64,000 nucleotides of DNA from Forficula auricularia (GCA_024734495.1 JALMQS010000841.1:3100662-3164661); one strand, 5' to 3'; positions 42,541-56,394 are shown, counted from the stretch's first letter. The notes: generated by a model from the letters alone, not told the origin. A program made the numbers and translations.

Positions 42541-45216
42541 TTCATGATTGTTTTAATAAACTACATCCCAGCTAGAAAGATGCATTTTTCGCTTACAAAT
42601 AATTGCTTAATTACTAAAATTTACTAAAATTTGCGGACACTCTATCTAGTCTTTTCAATTTTCAATTTGTCCTCTTAATTTAATTTTGTTTTAGCCGTTT
42701 TTGAGATCTTCGGACAAGTTAAGCAAAAACAACAATTTTTTTCCTAAATGAAAGTACATTACTTCCACAAAATAGCAGTGATAATGTAAAAATCATAAAA
42801 GTTAATGTTTCTCATATTTTAAATTAAGTAGATATATCTTCATTTTTATTATAATTGAACATTTTGATTCACCAATTAATAACAAATTACAATTAGAATC
42901 CATGTACACCTATAATTTAACCTTGAATCAAGCCCCTCACAGGCTTTTTAATTTGATATCTTTTTCCATTCATTGTCTTTTTCTTTCTGAACTTAACGGC
43001 TTAACTTAATTATGCACGAAAGCGGCGCTAACGCAGCAGTAATTTGTTAATAACAACTGGCAAAGGAAAAACATTCAGTCAAGTGCACAATTTTCAAATA
43101 GCGGCATTTTGGTGACCAACTTTATTAAAAATAACGACTCATTCAAAGTGCTTTTGTTTAACCCTTGGAGGCTGACGTGGCCTTTATTTCTTGGCCTCAA
43201 ACAATCACACAAAATAAATATTGCAAGTAATAATTGACTGAAATGTTACCTCGAACATATAATATAATAAATGAGAATCAAATTATATTTGTAAAGGTAC
43301 TAACATTCTTTATTTGATTATAATTTTTTTATCCTGAAAATGGTTAGAGTGATGATTTGAATTTTTTTGAACTAGCCTTAATCATTTTAACATGGACAAG
43401 TATTAAAATCGTATACAGGGAAAGTGATGGTTTTTCTTCGTTTTTTTCGAAATATCTCAAAACGACTAGAATTGTTTTAATTAAAAAGATTAGGCCAATT
43501 AACTTATAAAAACATCCTAAATATATTAATATTATTGTCAAAATGTCCTTTACTAGATCCATTTTTCAAACATTGTATGTACTCGAACAAAAAATCTAAT
43601 TAAAATTTCAAAAAAAATTCATATTTAGTTGTTTTAGGTATATAGAGATTAAGAGCTGATTAGATTTTGGTCACAATCGGAGCCCGCATACTTGATTATT
43701 TACCATAAATAATATGAGAAAGTATTTAAATCGTGCACAAAAACTTGCTGTATTTGCTTATTTTTACGAAATATCTCAAAAAAATGTTATTTTGATAAAA
43801 AAATTTAAGCGAAATCATATCGTTAAGATTTACTTACATACAAAAAAGTATTATACAGTAAAATCATAAAAATATATATTTTAAGAGATATTAAATATTA
43901 TGTAAAATGTATTCGCGTTGCCAAATTTTACAAGCTCTCTACATACAAAATCAAAACGAAATTTCATATTTAGTTTATTTAAATACCTACTGTATTGCAT
44001 TTAAATAGAATCAGAATTTTGTTCACTCTAAAGAGTTTATTATAAGTCTTCGGGATTTTAATATTATTATTTATTTTGATTTTTTAATAAAATCGTATAA
44101 AATTTTTTTGAGTTATTTCGAAAAAAAAAATATTTAAAAACAAATTATTTTCTGTTAGTTTACACAGACACATTTATTTCTATACCTGTATAATAGGGGA
44201 GAAGCGTAAGCATGATCAAGTTAAGTAGTATATTCAATTCAAGCTAGATTTTTTGCATTTAATGACTTTAGAAATGTTTATCAATATTAGATAATGAATC
44301 CGGAAACCTGGAAATAGGGGTCGAATCATGAGTATTTATCAATTTCTATTTCAATGATGTAATTTTCTATTTAACTCATACTTGAGTCTATTTGAGAAAA
44401 TCTCTAAAATGAGGGTTAAGTATGTGATTTGCAATGAAAGTGAAATCCCTAAAGAGACTTAACGAATAGAGCTTAACTGCTGCTACTATAGTTTCAAACC
44501 CTTTCAATGGCTTCTTCTGACCAGATAAGTAGAATGGATAGAAACATAAATTAATTTTACTGAGTACAATTGGGAAGCAAGCAGAACTAATTGAATTCAC
44601 TCGATTTTTTTTCTTGCTTATCTTGTATAGCAATGTTTGAAAAATATAGAAACATAATTTTAATACATTATTCTTTTCTGTCTATGGAATCACGTGATCA
44701 AAGGAATGTTTTAATTTTAAGATAATAGGAAATATTAGCATCGAATGAGCGCGCTATGGAAGGGATTATTTGATTAGAATGGTATGTAAAAACAGTGTGG
44801 ATAGAGTTATCGCTATCTTGCCTGATCTATTAAGATCTAGAAAGCTGTAATCAATGCTGTAAGAAGTCATGAGCACCAACCTTTAGAGGGATCCTGAAAA
44901 AGCCTCCAAGATACAAAATACTTAATAAAAATGGTAACAAATTAAATTATTGAATACTATATACTTAATAATAAAATAAAGTTCTTACGAAAAACGCATG
45001 ACACTACTTGTTTTATAATATTCATTTAAAAAAATGGGGGGGGGATTTCACACTTAACACGGAGCCAATCAAAGGCTAGTTATGGCATTGGCTGTAATAA
45101 TGAAAACAACAGGTCCAGGCAAGTTTTAGTGAATTAGAGATTATTTTTTAATTTTCTTACTATAGAAATAGCCATGGGACTAAACGTTTTTCGTTATAAT
45201 GAATGAATTGTTGTAC
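42541..45216. other. Long AT-rich region without recognised genes
   Basis: Phrases such as CGAAATATCTCAAAA recur at about 43440 and 43765 and suggest an old duplicated element interior. No inverted ends, exon or family-level ORF identified. Confidence 0.4.
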
Positions 45217-46866
45217 CGGGTGATTCAATAAGGGTGACGAGGTGCCGTATCTCAGGAACTAATAATCGTAGAAGTTTGGGAAAAAATCCTTCAGAGGAAA
45301 TCGGCCAAGAGAAATTGCTGGAAATATTTTTTAAGTTCATAAGTCTACCGCTAGGTGGCTAAATAGCTTCTATCGTATAAAAAAATGCAATTTTCTCGAA
45401 AATTTTCCAATATAAGTTTAAAAATAAATACTCTCACGTTAATGCCACCATAATAGTCCATCTTTTTGATAAATGACTTTTTATTGTAGGACGTAAAATA
45501 AAGGCGGGTGGGGATGCTAAACTTTTATGGACTCTAGTGTCTATAACTTAAGTTTGACTTAACGGAAATTTGTTAACAAGGTCTGGTTCAAGAAAGGAAG
45601 GTTTGGTGAATAAAATAAAAAAACATCCATGCCATTCTAGTTCTTGCCGCCCTCGCTAAGGGGCGTGTTTTATAAAGTTAAACGTTTTATTAATTTTGCT
45701 CCGAAATCTTAAATGGAACCGTATAATTATTTTATTAGATTCAGAAAGTAGATCAAATTTGCAACAAAATATGTTCAAACCGCATGTCGATATCTCCATT
45801 CGTTTAACAGTTATTGCTTAAAGAATATTTTATTAACTAATTTATTAAAGAAACAAAATAGGTAATTGAGTTTTCAATTTTTTTAAGTTTCGTAGTCAAG
45901 CATGCCATGGACAAATAAAAAACAGTTTAAAACTTTGTTCTTATTTTCATTTAATCACAAAAATAATGATAATAACGCTTTTTTCCTAATGCTTTTCTGT
46001 CGCCAGTGAGTAGATATTAAATTTCAAAAATGTGTAATTTCTTAGAAGGCCGTGAAAGACTTGGTTGACAGTTTCTATGGAAACGGCATTTTTCTCAAAT
46101 AAATGTTAATGTTGTAATTGTTATTTTATTGTTTGTTATATTTATATCTATTATTTTTGATGATTAAATCGAAAATAAGAACAAAGATTTTAAACTGTTT
46201 TTATTTGTCCATGGCATGCTTGACCCTACGAAACTTAAAAAAAAATTTGAAAACTCAAATTACCTATTTTGTTTCTTTAATAAATTAGTTAATGAAATAT
46301 TCTTTAAGCAATAACCTTACAACGAATGGAGATATCGACATGCGGTTTGAACTATTTTGCAAATTTGATCTACTCTGAATCTAATAAAAATAATACGGTT
46401 CCATTTAAGATTTCGAGGCAAAATAATGGCATTTAGCTTATAAAACACGCCCCGCGAGGGCGACAAGAATATCGTGGATGTTTTTGTATTATTCACCAAA
46501 CCTTCTTTCTGAACCAGACCTTGTTAACAAATTTCCGTTAAGTCAAACAAGTTATAGACACTAAATCCATAAAAGTTGCATCCACCTTTATTTACAGTCC
46601 TACAATAAAAAGTCATTTATCAAAAAGATGGTCTATTATATTATGGTGAACGGCTGGGAAGTATTCATTTTTAAGCATATTGGAAAATTTTCGAAAATGC
46701 ATTTTTATACGATCAACTATTTAGCCACCTAGCGTGGACCCTTGAACTTAAAAAATATTTCCAGCAATTTTCTTGGCCGATTTCCTCTGAAGAATTTTTT
46801 CCCAAACTCTACGATTATTAGTTCCTGAGAGTATATTTCCTCATCACCCTTATCGAATCACCCGGT
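45217..46866. mobile_element. Giant palindrome, ~1.65 kb with ~750-bp arms
   Basis: Left end ACCGGGTGATTCAATAAGGG and right end CCTTATCGAATCACCCGGT are inverted. Pairing can be followed inward through GATAAATGACTTTTTATTGT, GAACCAGACCTTGTTAACAA-type and CAAGCATGCCATGGACAAAT blocks to about 45990/46140. Centre is ~150 bp. Arms differ by a few percent and small indels. No ORF above 80 codons, so it is a non-autonomous fold-back or an inverted duplication. Confidence 0.88.
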
Positions 46867-47755
46867 ACTTCATTTAAATTTAGTATAAACTTGCAAATAA
46901 AGAAATTTTCATATAAGTTATTTTTTAATAATTTAAATAGTAGAAGGAATAAGTTTTTATTATTTCGAAAATGGATTCAACTTTAAGCTGATTTATCTAA
47001 GACTCGACTCAATTGAAATTTGTTCTTATAGTAGATAAACTATTTCAGTAGTTTAAGATTTTAATTTTTGGAGAACGAGCTTTCATACTATTATTTGTAT
47101 AAAGAATTAAACTGTTAAGTCATCCCTGTAAAACCCCCTTAGGAAGAAACAAGAGCCAATTATATTTTGCAATTAATTCTTTCTAGATCGTAATTTGGAA
47201 TCATTTTTTGAGGTATTGAAAATACGATATTAATTAAAATTTTCTATTGAATTCACAAAGTATAATAATAATAATAATTTAACTATAGGATTTTTTAATG
47301 ATTCATATAGGGAAAATAAATGAAATATTTCTATAGATTTTCAATGAATATGCTTATGTTAAATTAATACACAATTTTAATAATATAAGCATAATTTTAA
47401 GAAATCTATCTGAGTTGTAAGATTCGAGATGACTTTGCATCCTGAAGGGACATAAATAATGTTCCGTTGAACAACTATAAAGTATTTCCTCATATCCTAC
47501 TTTTATATCTTTCTCCTCTAGTAAAATCCACTAAGATGACTTCTTTTGATTTCATCCAGTCTGATTTCGTTTATACTAAATAAAAAAAAAAACAAATCAC
47601 GGTGTCCCAAAATATACGAATTTTCATTTTAAGAATTCATGATTTTCATCTTATTTTTTTAATTTTAAATATTCTGTAATGATAATTCTTCTTTTTTCAA
47701 GGTACTATCTTATTTTAATGGGGTCATTGTGTGTCGTTTAATATGTTACGCTTTT
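46867..47755. other. Unclassified AT-rich region
   Basis: No exon, ORF or repeat boundary recognised between the giant palindrome and the repeat at 47756. Confidence 0.4.
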
Positions 47756-48240
47756 TGCTACGATATTTTCCTGTTACATTTTAGGGTTCCGATTTAAAAG
47801 GAAAACATTACCCATGTCGATACGATAATTGTATCTCTTAAACTAAAAGATACAAACTTGAAATTGACAACATATATGTGTTTTCAGTTTTCCCAAAATC
47901 AAAAATTTTATTGCGCATTATTATTTTGAAGACGGACGAATTTTTTATAGGGTCAAGCAATATCTTGAAATGTTAGGTATCCCTTTAAAGATCTCATTAA
48001 GAAAAATTAGGCTTAATTGTTTTTAATTCACTTTTAAATGACGGGCCAGGCCAGTTTTAGGGATTTTTTCACTTGATGCTGTTTAAAAATGGGTTAAATT
48101 ATAATTATATATGTATAAAAAAAAACTCATTTACTCCTTATCAATGACAAATAAGAACTAATTTCATATCTCAAGTATTTTGGAAGATTTGGTACGGAAC
48201 CCTTGTTATCAGGTCTGACTCGCACTTGCCCGACTTATTT
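47756..48240. repeat. Dispersed repeat with GGTTCCG ends
   Basis: TTTTAGGGTTCCGATTTAAA near 47780 and GGTACGGAACCCTTG then GTCTGACTCGCACTTGCCCG near 48190-48235. This pairing resembles a repeat I recall as common in insect genomes. A looser relative lies at 57430-57910 (GTCTGTCTGAGCAATGTAAC). Class not assigned. Confidence 0.5.
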
Positions 48241-49845
48241 ATGGGTAATCTCGGTATAATGCTATAAACATTTTTATTATTTTTGGCCTCAGAAGACCTT
48301 GAAACTTTAAAGTTTTAATTTCTATTGTTTTCATGGAAACAAGATTTCCATTAGAGTACTTAATTTAGAAACCTATATTTCATTTTTTTATGTAATGGAA
48401 ATGAAATTCATAATAATTTTATATTTACTAAAGAAAGAGATAATTAACATTTCCTCTCAAAAAACAAAAAACAAAAACTAAATAAACCATGAAATAATAA
48501 CTTAATCAAGTTCTTATTATGATTGAACTTATAGTTTGTTTTTTCCATAAAAACGTCGAGTCATTAGTCCAATTTAACTTAAATAAAAAACTAATCAATT
48601 TGTTAACCGAATAGCGATTCTTGTAATAAAATTGATTTTTTTTTTAGAAAAAATCTTCATAAGACAATAATCTTATTTAAATTGGAAATAGAAATTAATT
48701 TAATTTTTTGTTTTTGGTATTTTTCACACCATGAGAACCTTCAAATGAACTGAACCACGAAATAATCCGAAGATTTATTATTGTATTTTGAAAGCAATAA
48801 ATTCAGTTAGCTCTTTCTTTGCCTTTTGTGGGAGGCAGCTTTCTTTACCATTAATACGTATTTTTCACAATCTATTACCAGCTTGTGTACTAAAAAGAAA
48901 GAAACAAAATAAGTATCAACTTTTTTGTTGAATCTTGAGAAAAAATCACTTAAGAAAGTTTAACATTCGTATAATTCGCTGTGTGAACTCTACAATTGGT
49001 AAAATTTTATTCTAATTTTCTAAAGAATGATCTTCTTGAAATGAAATGTTAAATTAAAAGAAATGGAATCAAAATACAATGATTCATGAATATTATTCAC
49101 ACCCTTTTATTTTAATCTTTTAATTTTCATTTCATTTACAATCAAAAAATGCACAAAAAATATTAATGACTTATTTAAATTAAAATTATAATATTTAGTT
49201 TTTACTTTCTTAATATCAAGGTATGATTGATTACATAGCAGCCCTATTTAATTTTGGGACTAAAAACTAAAAGTACATTTTTTTTCGATAAATTAGGTTT
49301 TCCCAGGAAATTTTATATTCCAAAATTCAAAATTTTCTTTTCTAAATTATATAAACCTTATTACTTCGAAACGTTTTCACTGTTAAGCCTGGCTGGCAGA
49401 CTGAAGTATTGATTTCAGTCGAAAACATTTTTTTAAATTGGTTTTAGAAGTTTCTTAAACGAGGAGAAAAATAATTTTCTTTTCTGCCTGTGTTGTGTGT
49501 GTCTGCCTGAATTATATTAATCATGTAATAAAACTGAGGAACAAAAGCCCAAAATTTGCATATTTTCAATACGAAAATCTGCTTATATTTTGGCTTTCTA
49601 GATGTTAAACTTCTGGCCCAAAAATGCATTTGAGTTGTAAGGTAAAATATCTTTTTATTCGATGATTTTTAGAGATTTTTATGCGTTGCCAAAGAAAAGA
49701 CATTTAAACAAACAAAAAAGAAGTTATGACTTCAAAAGAAATAAATTTCGAATTGAATTTAAATTTCTTACTATTACCCCATTGTTGGCTGCGGCAGCTC
49801 AAGACCCCTCTGGAAAATCTACGGAGATAGTACCGGATCTTGAAC
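48241..49845. other. Unclassified AT-rich region
   Basis: No recognised exon or element. GGCAGACTGAAGTATTGATTTCAG near 49396 and GGCTGAAGTATTAATTTCG near 53060 are similar short phrases, perhaps from one repeat. Confidence 0.35.
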
Positions 49846-50228
49846 AATTGAGGCGTTGCGAATACGAAGGGCGAACTCAACAGTGGGTCATTTTTTTTTT
49901 TATTTCACTGTTGGGATCAGAACCCCCTCGAGAATCTGCAGGTATAGGTTTCATGTTGAGTTCGTCCTTCTTTCCATCTCATAATAAGCAGAATGATACT
50001 ACGCTGCTGGCGGGAAACTGCTAAGAATCTGCCATAGGCCATTTTTCACTATTTGTTTATTTATTTATTAAATTTTTGATGTAAAGTTTCAAAATGTGAT
50101 TAGAGAGGGGGTAAAAAGCCTTTACTGAGTTCGCCCTTCATCCGCAATCGATAAAAAACAATTTCAAATGCGTTTTCTCGAAAACACCATTTGTTAAGTT
50201 CTCCCTTCGTATTCGCAACACCTCAATT
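49846..50228. mobile_element. Inverted-repeat element (383 bp)
   Basis: AATTGAGGCGTTGCGAATAC GAAGGGCGAACT at the left and the near-exact inverse at 50197-50228. The interior holds further GAACTCA-type repeats. Short plus frame at 49662-50024 crosses the left end and is not a gene. Confidence 0.7.
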
Positions 50229-50431
50229 ATTCACCTTCACTACAAAGTCTGTTTGGATTTATGATAAATTTCAGTTATAATATTTGAGGTGTAAGGTATT
50301 TATTCTAGAGTATTAAATGAACAAATGAACACTGTTTTCTCTTATGACTACAAGTGAATCGAATTCAGGTAGATTGCTCATTTATGAATTAAATCCTTCT
50401 GGCTTTTAGTTAATAAAGTGTGAATTTTCAC

Positions 50432-50557
50432 CTTCTCGTAGATTACATAGCCATTATGATTGCTATCTTGATCCTTGAAGCAGGTACCCTGCAGACTCAC
50501 TGGTCCATTGACGTAAATTGCCGAGCCAATGCGTTCTTCTTCCAGAAGATCTTTTAC
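50432..50557 (-). CDS. Candidate coding exon of an unidentified gene
   Basis: 126 nt on the minus strand between an AATAATAG acceptor and a GTGAAA donor, phase 0 at both ends, 42 codons with no stop: VKDLLEEERIGSAIYVNGPV, SLQGTCFKDQDSNHNGYVIY, EK. Base composition near 50% GC and balanced codon use contrast sharply with the surrounding ~70% AT. The frame stays open a little beyond the donor. Family not recognised; neighbouring exons not found. Could also be a captured fragment. Confidence 0.5.
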
Positions 50558-50843
50558 CTATTATTTGAAGCAGAAACAATTTATCATTCATCATTATGTG
50601 TCTAAGACTTTCGATCCTTTTTTCTTTGTATCAATTTATTTTTTGTGCCTATATTTTTTGTTGCTCTTCATTTTTCAAATTGTTCATCCATGATATCATT
50701 CTCCGTTAAACCTACAGGTCCCATGATTTCAGAATTTCTTACAAAACAATTGAAGAAATTATTTATATTTGAATGTAATTAGGAGTGAACTAGAGGGGAC
50801 ACAAGTAATTCTTATCAATATCAAAATTATAAATGAAACGTTT

Positions 50844-50890
50844 GTGTGTGTGTGTGTGTGTGTGTTTTTTAGAGAGAGAGAGAGCGAGAG
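50844..50890. repeat. (GT)n(T)n(GA)n microsatellite
   Basis: About eleven GT units, a short T-run, then GAGA repeats interrupted by GCGA. Confidence 0.9.
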
Positions 50891-50891
50891 A

Positions 50892-51987
50892 TGAATTTAT
50901 CATAGGAGTCAACTTTAAGGTATTTTTAAGGGATACTTAACCATTGTACATAATTTCTTTTATAATCCAGTAAAAAGAACTACGCTATTTGGGTTCATCT
51001 GTACTTCAGGAATGTTTTGTTTTCCTAGAGATTTTTTTGAACTGTTAGTTATTAGTAAAATAACTATTAAATATGTTAATATATTAAAATTAATTTAATA
51101 TATTCATTATTGAATGGGTAGCAATTGCAAAAGAAACAAGAGACATTTTTCATCTCCAAAAATATTTATTAAGCCAATTTTCATCATAACATGAGTTAAA
51201 AAATAAACTTTTTTTTATATTTTATGAAATAATGGAGTTTTTATGTCAATGACATAATAAATATTCTTATCGATGTCTTTTTATTAAGACCGAGTCTAAC
51301 CCAAAAAGGTGAAGGCAAAGATTATGACGGAAAATGAGTAAGCTATTGGTGAATGCAACAGTTCATTTCATTTTACAAGAATTAAACATAAACGGGGATA
51401 CTTGTACTTGGATTTCTTTATCTTCCTTATTACCTCCAACTTCAAAGAATGAATCAGCAAGAACTTGCTGAACTGACCAACATAAAATAAATCTCATTTG
51501 AAAGAGGTGGGTTTAATCATTTCTTTGTCATTTAATATACGATGTAAATAAAAATAAAAAATATCTGGCTTACATAATAAAACTAAGTTTTTTTTAATTG
51601 AATTTTTAGATTATATTTTAATTAAGTAGGTACCTACTATCATGAACGTTCGAAGAAAATTCGTTACTGCTAGGACAAAAAAAAGGAGACATAATTACAG
51701 TTTTTTCCCAAGAAGATTATAGAATACTGAATTTCATCACTATAAAAACACATACATACGAATTTAAATTTACAATATAATCTTGATTTAGTAAATTATT
51801 ATTATTTGTTATTTTTAATTCACTATAAATTTTCAGCCACAAAAAGTAGACCATCCTTAGTAGTACTGCAAATATGAAGCAAATTTCGCCAATATATAAA
51901 ACAAATTACATACATTAAATTCATACGTACAATATCGTTTTTTTCTAGATATGATGTCAATATACATCTTATTTTTAAACTTTAGAC
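50892..51987. other. Unclassified AT-rich region
   Basis: No coding match or element boundary recognised. Confidence 0.4.
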
Positions 51988-52194
51988 CAGAAGTTCCTAA
52001 CCTTTTCAGTTTCATTATCCCTATGACCAAGCAATCCATGTGTCCTTACCCTTTGTTAAAAAAGTATCCATCCTCGCCTTCTCTTAGCGAAAAAATTGAA
52101 TACGTTACCTTCAAAATATATTAATTAGCCTGATTACCCTCTTCAACTAGCTATTTTACCCCATGGGGGTAAATACCTAGGTTAGGAACCATTG
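51988..52194. mobile_element. hAT-like MITE (207 bp)
   Basis: Ends CAGAAGTTCCTAACCTTTTC and AGGTTAGGAACCATTG are inverted, CAG-type. The flanking octamers CTTTAGAC and CTATAAAC agree at six of eight positions, consistent with a decayed 8-bp target duplication. Confidence 0.65.
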
Positions 52195-52327
52195 CTATAA
52201 ACTTACAGACATTCATTCACCTGAATCAATTTTATTACAATTTTAATAGGATTTATTAGATTCAAAATGTTGTTTAATATAAACATAGTTTTTTAATCTT
52301 ATTGATACACTATGTCATACCAAAAAG

Positions 52328-52500
52328 TCACAACCTCTGTAGTCTGGGGTGGACTCTTGCATCGTGAAAAGAAGAAGGAAAATAAATTTTACTCATTGGG
52401 TCGGAGTTGTAGGTACCTATGGTTGCAAACCTTGAAAGATGGAAGGTTATATGTCGCCGGAAAGTCCGGACGGGGGTACAAGATTTCCAGTCCCTAGAAG
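52328..52500 (+). repeat. Second copy of the 20806-20965 repeat
   Basis: AACCTCTGTAGTCTGGGGTG, ATCGTGAAAAGAAGAAGGAA and ATTGGGTCGGAGTTGTAGGT match the first copy. The 3' part differs (GTCCGGACGGGGGTACAAG). Confidence 0.5.
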
Positions 52501-54044
52501 TCATAGAGATTAACAAATGTGTTTGTTCGCTTAGTATCTAATTTAATTGTGAAGAGGTGTGATGATTTTTTTATTTTATTTTATTTATGTAAGTATATTA
52601 AGTTTGTAGAAACATTGAAAAAGAACTGCGAATATTATTTATAAATTACAATAGAAAAAACGAAAATGTTAAGCGACTTGAAGGTAAAGAAACACCCTGA
52701 AATCCACGCCATTTTGAAGAGAAATTAAAAATGCCCACTTGCACGAAATAAAATCCATAGCTCGGAAAGGTTTCTATGAAAAGATTAATTAGTAGCTAGA
52801 ATACAAAGAACGAAAATTGCGAACCAGTAAAAATGCCTGGGATTTTTTGTCAAAATCGTGAGGGAGAGTGACTTTAATGACCAAAGGAAAGCGCACGACA
52901 CACAAGAGTTAACATCAGAAAACATTGGTAGAGAATTTATTAACTACCTAATAATTAAAAAATACATAAAACAAAGATTCGGTTTGATAATAATATATTC
53001 GTTTTATCCTTAAAATAATAGATATATCCTGAAAATATTACTCAATAAGCTAGGCGAAGGCTGAAGTATTAATTTCGCTTGCTTATTTGTGCTTAGATAT
53101 TTATGAAATTTGAAGAAAAATATTTTCTGTCTGGATTTCAATAGCCACAATAAACTTGGAAATGTATTTTCGTCGAAAGCTCTTCTCGTGCCTATATCTT
53201 CATATTTTCGAAACTAAGAATTGATTAGGTTTGGTTTTGGGCTTTTTATCTTCAGAACATTCAGTTGAAATCAGAAACAAATCGTTATATTGGGGACTCC
53301 CCCTCACTCGAAGATTACATTTATTTATAAAATGGTTATGTACTGTTCAATTTTTATACAAAAATATATTAAATACTTAAATTGCATTTAGTTTATATAA
53401 AATCATTTAAAAAAAAGATCTAAAAATAAAATAAAAAGTATACAATTTTTAACTACAACCCCCCCCCCCCTCCCCCAATTTTTTTGGCTGCGTCTTTGGA
53501 CCTTAGACAAATATCTTGACCAGAATAATTTAAACTGTAAAGTAATTTTCAACTAATATGTCTTCTTTCATATTATATAAGATTTTTTTTTAAATTGTTA
53601 ATATGGAAATTTCAATCCCATGAGTATGTCTGCACTTTGAACTTACATAAATCAACTCTTATTGTTCACATATATAGATATTCAGATTACCACAGACATA
53701 TTAAGAACCCTAGAAAGACAAACCATCTAAAGAAACAATGCCTTGTACTCTGAAGTGATACTGTAAAACTAATAATCTCCTTTTAAGTTATACGTACATC
53801 AACAAATAGATTTCAGTGAGATGTATACAACCTGTTCACCTGATTTATTAGTTTCAAATCAGGTTTTGATTGAGAAGATCCTTTTATAAATATAAACTGT
53901 ATTTCAACTTTTATGTTTAATTCTTTTTACTCTCTTTTATTTCCATTTTTCTTTTATTTTACTCTATAACCTTCTATTATTTCTCCTATCATATTTCTTC
54001 TGTCTTATCAAAAGAGAACGGGGAGATAAGTCAAAAGTAGTCTT
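52501..54044. other. Unclassified region
   Basis: AT-rich. A C-run (C10-T-C5) lies at about 53458-53476. No exon or element boundary recognised. Confidence 0.4.
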
Positions 54045-54312
54045 GTTAAAACCATTGGTGTAGTTAGGGAGTTTTCCTGCAGCCGGAAAGCTGATTAGCC
54101 ACCACAAGGTTTCACTTTCGGTAATCCGATTATGGATCAACTAACTTTTTAGAAGAATTGACAAATTTTGGAAGTAACGAAATAATTTAATGAGAAATTC
54201 ACAAGTGATGCCTCGTAATATTGGAGTTTCGATTTTTCTAAGGGGGGGCAATGAGTTACGTAGAGGGCACTGCCCCATTGTCCACCTCCCTAACTACGCC
54301 CATGGTTAAAAC
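54045..54312. mobile_element. Inverted-repeat MITE (268 bp)
   Basis: GTTAAAACCATTGGTGTAGT TAGGGA and its inverse at 54287-54312. TTATCAAAAGAGAA occurs directly on both sides (54006 and 54330), perhaps part of an older, longer duplication. Confidence 0.7.
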
Positions 54313-56394
54313 ACAAAGTATTCGTGTTATCAAAAGAGAAAGTCCTTTTAATTTAGGATGGTATATCATTGAAAACACTTCCGGCAGCTCCTTCAAGTCA
54401 ATCAGGTTCCTTTTCGCTTTGGGTTATTTATGGATTAGATACTAGATACTTTAATAAAATGGCTTGCAAATTGTAGCATATTTCGTATCCTGAGAAATCT
54501 TCTAATTTTTATTTTTATTTTTTTAATATTTATCTTGAAAAGAAATAAACATAAGTTCTATGCTGTCTGATTTTTTTTTTTTTTTTTTTTTTTTTTTGAA
54601 AACTCAATATAATACTTCAAAAAGACTAGTGCTTTATTTTAATATTTTCGTTATATTGATTTTAAATATCAACAAATTCACAGCTTTTTAAAACATTTTA
54701 TTTTTAATTTATTTTGAACTGATCTTTTATTATATTTCATTATTTTTCCTGTACCAGCATTAAAATTACCTCAACTGTTGAGTGATTCCAATGAAATGAA
54801 TTTAGTGAAATTTGATAATTGTTATTTCTCAACGATTAAGCAATATCATACAATTATTCATTGATTATATTAGAAGTTAGGATTATTTTTTAGTGTTTTT
54901 AATGGAATTTATATTAATTTATTAGCTTTAAGAATTAATAATTTCGGAAGGACTATTTTTCGAGAGTGGTTTAACATAAAAAGGTGAAAAATTAACTATA
55001 TATATTGAAAGCTTATTAAAAATTTAAAAATATCAATAAATAAATATATTCTACTCATCTCCATTTATTCTAATTGAGGATTTGAGATAATGCTGCTTTT
55101 TTTCATTAATTCATATTCACTAATTATATTTTACGATTTAATTTAACTCAATTACTTATTGATATAGGTATAGTGGAATCAGGTTTATATCTACATAAAC
55201 AAAATCCTAAAGCACATCATAATACCATATTGTATACAACTCAGAATTATTTACGATAAAATAAATCCTGTGGTGTTTTTGCTATATCTTGGGTGTAATT
55301 ATGTCTTCAAAGATTTACTTTCAACTTGGCTACGGACGCTACGGTTATAATAGGTTTCTTTGCATGGGCGTCTCTCTTCTCAAAATATTTAAAAAAATAT
55401 AAAATTAATTTGATTTTTTTTTAATTTTTCATAATTAAAATTAAAAAATAAATCATTCAATTAGTATATATTTATCATCCGAAATTTTTGAGTTAGAATT
55501 CTCAAAATCTAATGAGTTCTTCGTTTTGGAAATATCAAATAGACGCCTTTTGTCAACAGAACGATCTTTTTACGAGCTTCTATAATGTGTTATGTGGGTA
55601 TTGGAATCGGACACACAGATAGAAAGAGCTAACGAAAAATATTTAAATATTTTTTTTTCTAAGCTTCATGCATATCTTAATACAAATAAGCAAAAAAAAA
55701 AAAGAAAAAAGAAATTGGCAATTTCAATATTCAGGCTCATTCAGCGTAACAGGTAAAATTAATCAATTCGCCCCTGTTCATTTGTTTAATATTAATGTCA
55801 AGATTCATATAAGTACATTCTATATTCAAGGAATGAAATATGCTCTTGAGATTAATTAAAAAACAATTTTTGAAATATTTCTTCACTAACTCAAATATTT
55901 GCTTTATACACGAGTGTGTTTGAAATCTGAGAGGCTCTCTGCTTTCTTCCACGTTGTCTTTGTCTATTTATGGAAACGCTTGCATGGTCTTCCAGTCTGG
56001 TTGCACCATTCACCATTATTATTTAATTTATTCCTCTTGATAGATTCATCCAAACAATAGTACCTATCTAGAATTTTACCTGAACAAATTAGATTATTAT
56101 TTTTTTTGTTTCATCTAAAGATAATATAATTTCGAATAAAGAATACATGCATGTTATTATTTATATAATCATTTAAAATATTTTCTTTAATACCGTTAAT
56201 TTCAGATTTTATCAGATATTTGTCACATTAATTTGCTTATCTGATTCATTTTATATACATAGGCATATATATTTTGTTATCATATATTATAAATAAAAAT
56301 TTTATATATTTTTAACATTTTATCATAATAAAATATCTTAGGGTCATAATCATTTTATTCAGATGGTCTTCTTTTGCACTGCAGTTTTATTTTT
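54313..56394. other. Unclassified AT-rich region
   Basis: Includes a T(25) run at about 54571. GTGGGTATTGGAATCGGACA near 55596 is like TCGTGGGTATCGGAATTCAG near 59998, a possible minor repeat. No gene recognised. Confidence 0.4.

Noticed and set aside
49662..50024. 120-codon plus frame
   Set aside because: Crosses the left end of an inverted-repeat element and contains a T-run; no family resemblance.
52328..52516. 61- and 62-codon frames on opposite strands
   Set aside because: Coincide with a dispersed repeat shared with 20806-20965.
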